Assembly: GCA_025765615.1 (NCBI GenBank)
Contig: JAIVFJ010000606.1
Location: forward strand, 1-19,893
DNA from: Zopfochytrium polystomum
Taxonomy: Eukaryota; Chytridiomycota; Chytridiomycetes; Chytridiales; Chytridiaceae
DNA length: 19,893 bases
Reading direction: 5' to 3'
The number at the start of each line of letters is the position of its first letter. Within the stretch, counting starts at the first letter, position 1. Made by a program: the position numbers and the translations under genes. The notes beneath the pieces are model-generated. The model worked only from the letters and a program-made list of their open reading frames with translations, was not told where the DNA came from and ran no database searches. This document shows positions 8,747 through 17,334 of the stretch, in pieces.

Positions 8747-9833
8747 ATGCCGGAGGAGCCCGTCAAGAAAGTCGTGACGTTCCCGAACGAGACCGGCGGC
8801 GGCGGAGGCGGAGTAGATCGTCCCTCCAGCAGCAGCGGCGGCGGCGGGGGGGGCGATCGCCCCTCCAGCGCGCACTCGCGACCGCAGTCCGCCAGCAGCT
8901 TAGGCGCGGCGTCGTCGTCGAGCTCTTCGGCGGCCTCTACGGACAACGGGTCTTCGTCGGCCAGCCGTCGGAGCTCGACTTCGAGCCGCCGCCCGTCGAT
9001 CACGGTCAACAAGAACGGCGTCGGGCATGTGCGGATATATAAGGAGGTTATCAGCGAGGAGGACTTTGCGGACGGGGATCGAGCGGCCGGGTCGGTGAAG
9101 GGATCGCGGCGAGGGTCGAGGAAGCAGTCGGTGAACCCGGCGGGGGCCGTGATGCCGCCCATTAACGATGGTTCCGAGCAAGGCGTGGAAGGTCGTCGGT
9201 TGCCTGTCAAGGCTGCTCCGGAACAACAACAAGAGGAGGAACCACAGGCTCCTGCGCACTACGATCTGACTGCACAGCAGCTGCAGGAGATCCGCGAGGT
9301 GTTTGATCTGTTTGACACTGACGGGTCTGGGTCGATTGATCTGTCTGAGCTTCGAATTGTGAGTGCGTATCTCCGTAGTTGAAGCGGTTTGCTGCAAAGA
9401 TAACACCATTTGCTAGTGCGATCTCTGGGGTTTAATCCTACGAAGGAGGAGGTGTGGGCTATGGCGAGCGAGTTTGCCTCGGAGGAGGAGCCGAGCCTGA
9501 GTTTCGACGAGTTTCTGTTTCTAATGGCGGCGAAGCTGGTAATGTTCTGCCACTACCACTCACTCCCATTCACCTTCACTCCCTGTCAAAACTCTCCCAC
9601 GCTACCACACCCAGTCCGAGAAGGACACGCACGCCGAGATGATGCGGGCGTTCCGGCTGTTTGACGTGGAGGGGCGCGGCAAGATCTCGTTCAAGGACCT
9701 GAAGCGCGTGGCGCGCGAGTTGGGCGAGGACATGGGCGACGACGAGATCCAAATGATGATCGACGAGACGGACAAGGACGGCGACGGCGAGATCGGCGAG
9801 GAGGACTGGATCCGCATCCTGTTTCGCGGGTGA
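8747..9833 (+). CDS. Centrin/caltractin-like EF-hand protein with a long disordered N-terminus
   Basis: Centrins are small calcium-binding proteins of centrioles, basal bodies and contractile fibres. Three exons (8747-9362, 9417-9538, 9615-9833) give 318 residues. About 150 N-terminal residues are Gly/Ser/Arg-rich and look disordered; canonical centrins total about 170 residues. The core then begins with [19 protein letters not shown]-hand 1 ([12 protein letters not shown]) is complete. The second, in [16 protein letters not shown], has lost the usual pattern, and the third ([12 protein letters not shown]) is weak. The fourth ([12 protein letters not shown]) is good but ends in Asp rather than Glu. 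The first donor is the GTGCGT at 9363, not the GTGAGT four bases earlier: this restores the centrin-like ELRIVMRSLGF. The ATG at 8747 follows GCCAAC; an upstream in-frame extension to 8612 is unlikely to be translated. Probably a centrin paralogue rather than calmodulin, as KAFRLFD/ARELGED-type spacing fits centrin. Confidence 0.85.
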
Positions 9834-9859
9834 CGTGGGATTAAGGGGGGTGGTGGTTC

Positions 9860-9960
9860 GGTTCACGTTTGAACCAATGTGCGGTTCAGAACCATTGCGA
9901 GAAATTTCTGGAATGTACTCGTGGCACGTGTCTCTTCGCCTTGTGGGAAACGTATTTAAA
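9860..9960 (+). promoter_or_regulatory. Heat-shock promoter: CCAAT, perfect HSE and TATA-like box
   Basis: A perfect three-unit heat-shock element (AGAAATTTCTGGAAT, nGAAnnTTCnnGAAn) lies at 9900-9914. A TATA-like TATTTAAA is at 9953-9960 and a CCAAT box near 9874-9878. Two palindromes precede the element: GGTTCA-N4-TGAACC at 9860-9875 and GGTTCAGAACC at 9883-9893. All lie between the centrin stop and the small heat-shock gene at 10090, so heat-shock factor control of that gene is a strong inference. Confidence 0.75.
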
Positions 9961-10089
9961 GGCGGCGGGTCGAAGGAAAAAGTGCATCCCAGAGAACAAC
10001 AACCTCCACTAGTCCATCGGAACAGTGAATCACCCCCCGCGTGCTCTTAGAAAGCTCTCGCACCAGCTGTGCAAAAACCCACCATCAGA

Positions 10090-10792
10090 ATGCACCCTGC
10101 ACGCTTCGCCGCTCGCCGCGCAACGTCCGCATTGGCCCGCGGTGGCCCACGACCCGCCTCAACTTCCTCGCCTCTCGCGCTTCACCTCAAGCCCAAGAGC
10201 CGCGCGCTCTCGAGCCTGACCACCCGCAACGCCGGATCCAGCCACTCACCCTCCAGGCTCGCCGCAAACGACCCGTTCGCCCTCATGAACGACCTCTTCC
10301 CGTTCCCTTCGCGCCTCGGAAGCAGCCTCCTCAGCGACTTTTTCACGCCCGCCGTCTCGTCGTCGCTACGCGGGCCCTTCTCTGACGGACTCGCGCTCGA
10401 CGTGTCAGAGACAGAGAAGGAGTACTTGGTCAAGGCCGACGTTCCTGGCGTCAAGAAGGAGGAGGTGTCGCTCTCGGTCAAGGACGATGTGCTGACTATC
10501 AGCGGGGAGCGGACGACCTCGACTGACGAGAGCAACGAGCACGTAAGTTCCTTTTATTTTGGGTTTCCAGCCCACTCTAGTTTGCTGACATTCACCCCTC
10601 TTTCGAAATCACTCTCACAAGCGCCACATTGTGGAGCGCGCGTACGGCCGCTTCTCCCGCTCCATCCAGCTGCCCAAAGACGCGAACCCGGACGAGATCA
10701 GCGCGACGATGGAGGACGGCGTCTTGAAGCTGACCATCACCAAGAGGCCGGCACCTCCCGACGAGGGCCGCAAGAAGATTCCCATTTCTTGA
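10090..10792 (+). CDS. Small heat-shock protein (Hsp20/alpha-crystallin), probably mitochondrial
   Basis: Small heat-shock proteins bind unfolding proteins without ATP and pass them to Hsp70 systems. Two exons (10090-10542, 10622-10792; 79-nt GT-AG intron, phase 0) give 207 residues. The first 47 residues are rich in Arg, Ala and Ser with no acidic residue (MHPARFAARRATSALARGG), typical of a mitochondrial presequence. A DPFALMNDLFPFPSRLG segment follows, like the N-terminal arm of plant and fungal Hsp20. The alpha-crystallin domain runs from about 105 to the end (LALDVSETEKEYLVKADVPG, DDVLTISGER) and contains the hallmark DGVLKLTITK. The C-terminus ends KKIPIS, giving an IPI-type I-x-I anchor used in oligomer assembly. 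A perfect heat-shock element lies about 175 bases upstream. Mitochondrial location is inferred from composition only. Confidence 0.92.
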
Positions 10793-10934
10793 TTTCTTTT
10801 GCTGATGCTGCTCGCAATGCCTGTCTGCTTTTAAGTTGTTGGTGCACTTCTTGTTAAATATCATCAATGAAATATCGATAACCGATAACCCCACAAGCCT
10901 GACTGATTCCAGCTAATGACAAATGCTTGGAAAG

Positions 10935-10940
10935 CGAGAG

Positions 10941-10980
<40 letters not shown>
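10935..10980. repeat. GA dinucleotide microsatellite
   Basis: About 23 GA units with one early interruption, lying between the heat-shock gene and the PA28 gene. It is the purine-strand counterpart of the CT tract at 2.8-3.0 kb. Confidence 0.95.
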
Positions 10981-10982
<2 letters not shown>

Positions 10983-11122
10983 ATGACTGACAGGGTCATC
11001 GCGCCTGCCCGTGGTACTAGTGGGCGTTGGGGGTAACTATGAGCAGCGCGTGATGGTGTGATGAGTCAACTTAGCGTCACCGCCTTCAAGTTTGTTCGCC
11101 GCAAACGCAACTAACAACAAAC

Positions 11123-12360
11123 ATGCTTGGACTGTTTGCCATGTCATCACCAAAGCCAACAGGTGCCGCCATCGCGGCTGCGATCTCCGACTCCGCCAAC
11201 ACCGCCGACACCGACCACCACCGCGTCGCTTCTACCCACCACCACCACCACCACGGCAGCGCCAGCGCGACCCGACCTGGCCCTCAAGAGACTGCAGCTG
11301 TCCAACGACCCGGCTGAGCTGAAGAAGCTGTCTGCAGATGCGTTCATCCAGGCTGAAAAGGTAAAGGTCTTCCTCCCTGACCCGCACCACAACGTTCTCA
11401 CAAGGTGCCCGCCCTCCCCAGGAAGCAAAAATCGTCGCTCAAGGTACCGCCATTCAAAACACCGCCTGCCGTTTCCTCAACTCACAAGTTCCTCCAACGT
11501 TTTCACCCCCCAGTCGTCATCCCGCAAAAGATCCACCTTCTCCGCTTCCTTCTCAAACCCTCGTCAGATCTCGCCCGCCACCACCTCCTCCTCGCCGAGG
11601 AAGGTCGCGACCCGACAGCGAAGACCACCCGACCCGACGCGAATCCCGTCTCCACCCCGCACAAGCGCCGAAAGACCTTTGCCGCCGACGACCTGGAACG
11701 GCTTGAGGCCGAGAGCGACACGGGCGCCGACGAGGCGCTGAATGCGACGCCCGTGCCGCACCCGCAGCACGTTAGCATCCTCGTCAACGACCAGGACGAC
11801 GCTGGGGGCGGCGATAACGTCGACGCCGACAAGACGCCGTCGGCCCGTAACAAGCGCCCGCGCTCCGCCTCGCCCTACCCTCAACGGCTCCGCGGCGGCC
11901 CTCCCGCGCCCCTCGCCGACCGGATCCGCACGCTGCGCGCCGAGATCGACGCGCTCGTCGACGTGACGATCGTACTGCGGCAGTGGCTGCAATTTGCAGA
12001 GTTCCGTGAAAAGGGTCACAAGTGGAAGGTCCACGGCGTCGACACGTTGGACGCCACCATCGCAAAGATTGAGAAGGAGTGCGTCAAGTTTGGAGAGTCC
12101 TTCCACAAGTATTACGTGTCGCGCGGGGACGTGGCGGGCAAGGCGGACGGTGGCGCGGGAGGGGTGGCGGATTATGAGATGGCTTTGATCGAGATCGATC
12201 ACCTGCAGGCTTTGCATCTGAAATTGATGGTGCAGGACTGCCTCTACGCGTGTAAGAAGGTTTCATGGGCCTCATGCCGTTATTCACTGACCCACTCTAC
12301 TTTGCCCACGTCGCAGATTGCGCGTTATCGACCGAACTCAAGGGTGTTTTTCATACCTGA
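11123..12360 (+). CDS. PA28/11S proteasome activator subunit (REG-gamma-like)
   Basis: PA28 subunits form a heptameric ring that opens the 20S proteasome gate without ATP. Five exons join in frame: 11123-11162, 11260-11360, 11422-11443 (22 nt), 11514-12251 and 12317-12360, giving 314 residues (308 if the ATG at 11141 is used). The first helix reads AELKKLSADAFIQAEKEAKI and continues VIPQKIHLLRFLL, matching the REG-gamma pattern. A long charged linker contains two basic clusters (HKRRKTF and NKRPRSAS) that could be nuclear signals. The C-terminal helical domain holds VLRQWLQF, ESFHKYYVSRGDV and DYEMALIEIDHLQALHLKL, aligned to the ISRYYITRAKL and DYRRTVTEID blocks of REG-gamma. The short last exon ends TELKGVFHT; its splice choice (donor GTAAGA at 12252) is the least certain part. 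PA28 is absent from budding yeast, so it is a useful lineage hint. Confidence 0.85.
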
Positions 12361-12391
12361 AATTTGGAACTGCCAGATATTCAACAATAGT

Positions 12392-12454
12392 GATTCTAGC
12401 CGGAGAACACGTAATAAACAAAAGGCTGGTCAAGTGGCGTGCAATATGAAGCAA
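12392..12454 (+). repeat. 63-bp inverted repeat, left copy
   Basis: Aligns with the reverse complement of 13450-13512 at about 51 of 63 positions without gaps. The best conserved core is GGTCAAGTGGC followed by TGCAAT and TGAAGCAA, after an ATAAACAAAA block. It begins 31 bases after the PA28 stop codon. Confidence 0.75.
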
Positions 12455-13449
12455 TCGTCGCGCGTTAACGCAGTCCGCCTTGATGTCTCCGATTGTACCA
12501 GACGTGCAGATTCAGAGCGGATAAACAAAAAACGATGCCTTAATGCAAAGTAGTGGTTAACAGCGTGATCTGCGCCGGCCGGCCCGGCCCCGCCGCCGTC
12601 GCCGCTCGTTTGACGGGGGTCGATGATGTTGGCCGAACGACGAGGTCTCGCGGCGCGGTGCGGGGACCGAGTGGTCCGGTGACGAACGCGAACGGCGGGT
12701 AGGGCGGTTCTGCGACGCCCGGTGGATCGTAGGGTGTGGGGTTTACCGGCCGCCTGTTGGTTCAGCGGGGCGGGACGCGTTCGCGATCCGGCTTACGAGG
12801 TTTGGGGGGGTTCAGCCGCAGCGCCCATAATTGAAAGGTGATGTCATCACACTCAACCCCGCAATCGACTTTGTTACGAAAGAGTTAAAAAGACGAAATT
12901 GAAAGATCACAGCTGGCATCGAATCAACGTCGTCGTCCATGGCGTCTTGGCACGGCGTTCGATCTCCCGCGCTGCTTTGGCGTGAGCTCGAGTTGAGCTT
13001 TGCTCTTGGAGGCCGTCGAAGTCCGCAGCGGCATTTGCGAGTCACATTGGGGCTTGCCGATGTCCTTATTTCCGGAAGCAGAGCTCTGCTTTTGGGGGCG
13101 TCGAAGGCGGCGGCGGCAAAGTGGACCGTTGGGAAGAGGAGCCCCTCCTTATCCTCTTTGCGACATCTCCTTCAGCAAGCGCTTCCGTTCGGGCTGGTGG
13201 TGCGTCTTGAGAGCCTTTATACTGTACCTCTGGTACGCCCTCAGAGATCTGATGGCCATTGACATCACCGTACGTTGAATTTGACTGAAAAGCATTTCCG
13301 CACCGTCAATCATTTGTCTACTCTGACGCAATGTTGGCTGTGTATCTCTGGCACAAGCGGAGATGAACTTGAACGTGTTCATACGCTTGGACAACGATAA
13401 CGCACGGCTTCTCGGCGAACGGCTTCTCGTGGCAAGCCAAACTGTGTTG

Positions 13450-13512
13450 TTGCTTCAGATTGCAGGCCACTTGACCATGTTTTTGTTTATAACATGTTGT
13501 CTGGAAAGGATC
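13450..13512 (-). repeat. 63-bp inverted repeat, right copy
   Basis: Reverse complement of the left copy at 12392-12454, about 81% identical. Together they bound about 1.1 kb. In the matching frames both copies also encode a similar string (KQKAGQVACNMKQ and KQKHGQVACNLKQ), so the pair could be remnants of a repeated coding sequence or imperfect termini of a small mobile element. Confidence 0.75.
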
Positions 13513-13962
13513 GCTCAATTTAGATGTGGATTGCACACGTGAGTTTGGTCACTTTGCAAAATGGCTAGAAGCATTCCTCCCTTTCGACAACAATTGCCTC
13601 GGCTTCGGTCGCTCCTGGCTTGACTATTTTTTTTCTATTTTTTTCTACTATCGTTTATCCGCACGGTTGCTTGCCATTCAAAGACTTGCCGCGCCCATGC
13701 TGTTCGAAACCGTTCGAAGCCGTTCAAAGTCGGCGCAGTGCTCTCCTGCGAAAAGTAATATTTAGCTAAAAATTAGAAAACATGCTATTTGTGGAAGGGC
13801 CGGTTGTCTCCTGAGTTCCGTGTTTGGGTGCTTCGCCCACAAGCGAAGTGTCCTGGATTCCGTCGGGTATTGAGTAATACCTAAAAAAGCTTCTCGGTGT
13901 GTAGTGTGTTGTTTGCTGCCTCGACAAAAATCACACGGAACTGAGGGGAAAAAAAAAAAAAA

Positions 13963-14298
13963 ATGGCTCTGCCCTCTGCTAATGCGGCAGCCGCAACTGC
14001 ATCACGCCGCCACAGTCGCCGTCGCCGTCCCCGCCGCTTCCCCGCTGCCGTCGCCGCCATTCACCTCCTTCTTCTACTTACAGCCCTCCCCGCGCTCATA
14101 CGCCCACGAATTGCAAACACTCCGCCGTTTGCGCTGGCCGCCGGTCCCAGCAGCCAAGCATCAAAGGTGAAACCTGCAGGCCGTTCCATTCCCCATTCTC
14201 CCTCGTTCCCCTTCGCTTTGTCGACATCATACATCCCATTTCTTGCGCTGAGCGTGATATCACTCGACATCATAGACAGGGACGAGAGAGAACGTTGA
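13963..14298 (+). CDS. Weakly supported hypothetical ORF with a hydrophobic segment
   Basis: This 111-codon ORF starts right after an A-rich run (13949-13963). It has an Arg-rich stretch (SRRHSRRRRPRRFPAAVAA), a hydrophobic segment (IHLLLLLTALPALI) and a second one near the C-terminus (SYIPFLALSVISLDII). Overlapping frames are also open and the start of the kinase-like gene lies only 82 bases downstream, so it may instead be an upstream leader of that gene. No family is recognised. Confidence 0.2.
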   Translation: MALPSANAAAATASRRHSRRRRPRRFPAAVAAIHLLLLLTALPALIRPRIANTPPFALAAGPSSQASKVKPAGRSIPHSPSFPFALSTSYIPFLALSVISLDIIDRDERER

Positions 14299-14379
14299 TG
14301 GGGTGTCGGTGGAGGTAAGGCCTGCGCTCCATTTTAGTGTTTACTCTTGTTAAAAACAAAAGAGTGACACTTCTCTCTA

Positions 14380-15639
14380 ATGACAAAGATTGGCGAGAAA
14401 GTGAGCAACCAGGGCGTGGATGCGATCGTTTACCACGCGAAACACGGATCGAAAGATGTTATATACAAGGAGCCACTGCCTCACAAGAAGCTTTGGCCAA
14501 ACGAAGTGGATGCAACGAGAGCAGGTCAGTAGAATGGTCGATTTTATTTATGTTGGCAATCGTCGGGGATCAATGCGGCCCCTAATGTTCGTTCCCTTTT
14601 AAATTTCAAGCTGGCCAGCTCGTTGCGGCCGAAGGGAACAAAATGGTCCAAAATAAGGTCGGCACCACGGGGCTGAAAGACTGGCTCCAGACCCAGAAAA
14701 ACAGCCCCGAGGCAAAGTCAAAGTACCTTTTGACAGACGAGAAACCCGAAGACCACCGTGGCAAGATCAAACTGAGCGACGCGATTTACGGCCAGGTCGC
14801 GCAACACCAGAAAGACGTTGGCTTCGTTCACCACGACACTAATTCTGGGAATATCCGCGTTCACGCGAGCCCCAGCGACCAGCCAGTTAAGTTTTGCGGG
14901 TGTGAGGGGGGGAAAGTCGATAAGCTCATCGTTCTCCTTTTCTTCCCTGCAACCACGACAGGGGACGGTCCCCAAAATGGAACTCATCGACTGGGGTCAT
15001 GGTTCGTTCATGCAGTTCAAATATTTTTTATTTTATTTTATTTTTTTGTCTTTTTCCCATCGGCTCCTCCCGCTCAACCCCTCCTTCCAACTCCCACCCC
15101 CAGCCAAGAAGGTTTCCCCGCAACACACTGTGGAAGGCCGAAAGGACCGCGACCAGGCTAGCATCAAAATGGCGTGTTTCATCCAAGGTTTCCAGTTCCG
15201 CACTGACCGCGGTGCGTTGTTCCGTCGCGCACCCGGCAAAGGCGGGTGCGGAGGGGGTGGCGGCGGCACTGCTGGTGCCAAGGCGGCTGTCGGGGGACGA
15301 GCAACCGCCAGCGCGAAAGACGGTGCGGCGACAGGTGGAGGCCGTGGAGCTCGAGGAGCCGCGGGTGGAAGCAAGACCGTCACTAGGAACGGAGTCGGGG
15401 CCGCGACGAGCAAGGCGGCAGCCAGCGAGCGCGGCGGCGCCGGTCGGGCCAACGCGGCCGCTAGCAGGATGGCAGTGAAGACCCAGGGCGGGAACGTCGG
15501 CGGAGGTGCAAAAGATGGAGGCAAGGCACCGCCGACCAGCAGGCGCAGTGCGAAGCAACAGCAGCCAGCCGCAAAGCCCGCTGTTGCTAAACCAAAGACT
15601 GCAAGTGGCGGTGGTGGTGGCGGCAGGAAGAGCAAATGA
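14380..15639 (+). CDS. Short protein kinase-like protein with a basic Gly/Ala-rich tail (copy 1)
   Basis: Four exons (14380-14524, 14611-14885, 14962-15001, 15104-15639) give 331 residues. Kinase-fold marks appear in order: a glycine-loop-like KIGEKVSNQG (3-12), VIYKEP with the candidate ATP-binding Lys30, a Glu-containing helix (about 41-56), the catalytic loop VHHDTNSGNIRV (Asp124, Asn129) and LIDWGHG with metal-binding Asp150 (DWG instead of DFG). After DWG only about 45 residues remain before a 130-residue Gly/Ala/Lys/Arg/Ser tail, so almost the whole C-lobe (APE motif, substrate helices) is missing. This recalls minimal kinases such as the bacterial effector classes OspG/NleH and HopBF1, but I cannot show kinship. 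The tail resembles nucleic-acid-binding tails. Introns are 86, 76 and 102 nt; the third is a multiple of three with no stop, so retention would keep the frame. A second, decayed copy lies 660 bases downstream. Confidence 0.65.
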
Positions 15640-15668
15640 GGGGGTCGGAAAGGGAAGCACGGGATGTC

Positions 15669-15935
15669 ACTTCTATTCTTCATTCATTAGAAAACTACAG
15701 GTTACGAATTTTGGTGTTCTCTCAAGCAGCGCACGGCGTCCACGGCCGCCGCGGCGATCGAGGCATCCACTTGCAATGGGATTGCCACCGCTGTTGCTAT
15801 CGTCATCGACGTCGGCGACGTGTTTCCTGTCCTCGTCGTCACTGTCGTCGTCGTCGTCGTTGTTCTTGTTCCCGTTGATTTGACAAGGCTCCGTGGATGG
15901 GGTGCAGTATTTAGTGGTCGTGTGCTCCTCGCAAG
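15669..15935 (-). other. Possible minus-strand acidic exon
   Basis: A minus-strand frame without an internal early ATG reads INGNKNNDDDDDSDDEDRK and ends with a stop near 15669, like the acidic C-terminal exon of a gene starting further right. The (GTC)n repeat on the plus strand creates the Asp run, so this may be only a triplet repeat. No upstream exon could be joined. Confidence 0.2.
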
Positions 15936-16066
15936 ACCTTCCAACAACAACAAGGCTTCAATTGAAGCGGCGTATTTAATGCAAGGGAGAAGCGGTGCGA
16001 GGCATTATTGCTCAAATCCATCTTTCAATATTCTTCGCGCTTTTTGCGACGTCCGATCGAAGCACT

Positions 16067-16078
16067 ACATATAAATAC
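16067..16078 (+). promoter_or_regulatory. TATA-like box upstream of kinase-like copy 2
   Basis: ACATATAAATAC lies about 230 bases before the first homologous codon of the second kinase-like copy and is followed by a pyrimidine/CA-rich stretch typical of transcription start regions. No equivalent box stands at this spacing before copy 1. Confidence 0.35.
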
Positions 16079-16297
16079 TTGAGAAGCACACCTCATCCTT
16101 CTCCCCAATCAAACTCCACTCAAAGAAGAGGCGTCGCTATTTAGACGGTGGGCCTTCTGCTGGAATCCATTCTTCCACCTTTTTGGACCAAACTTTTTGC
16201 AGGAGTGCGGGTTTTCGGAGGTTTAGCAAACCAACTTGTCAAACGCTTTCGGTTCGTCCCTGAAAGTGAAGCGTGAAGTGACTCGTCTCGGCTGCCA

Positions 16298-17147
16298 AAG
16301 ATTGGAGACAAAGTGAGCAGCCAAGGCCTCTCTGCGACCGTCTACCACGCGAACACGGATCAAACGATGTCACTTACAAAGAGCTGTTGCCTAAACCGAG
16401 GTTTTCGGAAACGGAGATCGGCGCAACCAACGAAGGTAAATATGACGATCAATTATTTTTTTTTCTTCCTTAGATTTCTTTGCTTCACTAACTGTTTCAT
16501 CCGCTTTCAAGCCGGCCGAGGGTGACAAAATGGTGCAAAAAAAGGTCGACACCACGGGGCTGAAGGACTGGCTTCAGACCCAGAAGGACAGCCCGAGGCA
16601 AGTCAAAGTACCTTTTGTCGGGCGATAAACCCGAAGACCACCCCAACAAGGTCAAACTGAGCGACGCAATTTACGGCCAGATTGCGCAACATCAGAAGGA
16701 CGTTGTCAATGTTCACCATGACACCAAGTATGGGAACATTCGTGTGCACGCCAGCCCCAGCGACAAGCCAGTTAAGTTCGTTTACTGGAGGTGTGAGGGG
16801 GAAGCACGAAAGACCCCAACTTTCTCCCTTCATGCTTTTTTTCCTCCCGAAAAGACCACGACCTATTGAACGTCCGCGACCCCTGCTCGGCCAAGTGGTT
16901 CCAGTTTAGCGCTGACGGCGCTCTGTTCCATCGCGCCGGTAAGAGCACGTGCAATACAGCCACTTCCAGATCCAAGGCCGGCGCCGTAAAGACGACTAAA
17001 CTGGCGGCGCAATATGAGCCGCCAACAACAAATGAAGTGGCAGAGGATGAAAAGCGGCCTTCGGAGAGCAAAGATCATCGATCCTGCGAGGCCCTCGCTG
17101 CCTTCATAAAGAACATTTTGAAAGGGCGTTTCGGACTCGCCAGATAA
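16298..17147 (+). pseudogene. Decayed tandem copy of the kinase-like gene (copy 2)
   Basis: This copy follows copy 1 nearly throughout: KIGDKVSSQG, a first intron at 16436-16511, LSDAIYGQIAQHQKDV, the catalytic loop VHHDTKYGNIRV, a GTTAAG donor at the same place and a C-terminal KWFQFSADGALFHRA. Damage is extensive. The start ATG of copy 1 is replaced by TGCC. One base is lost from an A run near 16353, and two more near 16592 and 16600. Twelve or more bases are missing just after intron 1, and the whole short exon with the metal-binding DWG motif is absent. The C-terminal frame (16866-17147) diverges into an Ala/Lys/Glu-rich tail unlike that of copy 1. The base losses alone could be consensus errors, but the lost start and lost exon argue for a true pseudogene. 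Confidence 0.7.
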
Positions 17148-17334
17148 TGATCTATATGAATTCAACAGCTAAACTTAAAAAAAATAGTGGGTCAGGACTT
17201 AGTAATTCATCGATTGTTACTATTTAAGTTGCATAAATCCAACTTCGGTTTTGCAAACAAATCTTGATCGAGGACTGACAAGGCAGTCCTTTCCCATCCA
17301 AATTCGGACCCCTCCGTCCAGCTGGTTGGCAAGG

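Larger units (their letters stand above)
12361..13962. other. Gene-poor region with a GC-rich block and inverted repeats
   Basis: Apart from the two 63-bp inverted repeats listed separately, nothing is recognisable. A very GC-rich block (about 12570-12800) has a minus-strand frame open from 12761 to 12540 that reads Pro-rich (TPYDPPGVAEPPYPPFAFV) and could be an orphan exon. A plus-strand frame at 13000-13278 contains FRSGWWCVLRAFILYLWYAL, a possible hydrophobic segment. A small hairpin, CTTCGC-CCACAA-GCGAAG, is near 13835-13855. None is enough to call a gene. Confidence 0.35.

Noticed and set aside
12560..12800. GC-rich block considered as rRNA spacer or a non-coding RNA gene.
   Set aside because: No rRNA signature or stable paired structure was recognised by eye.
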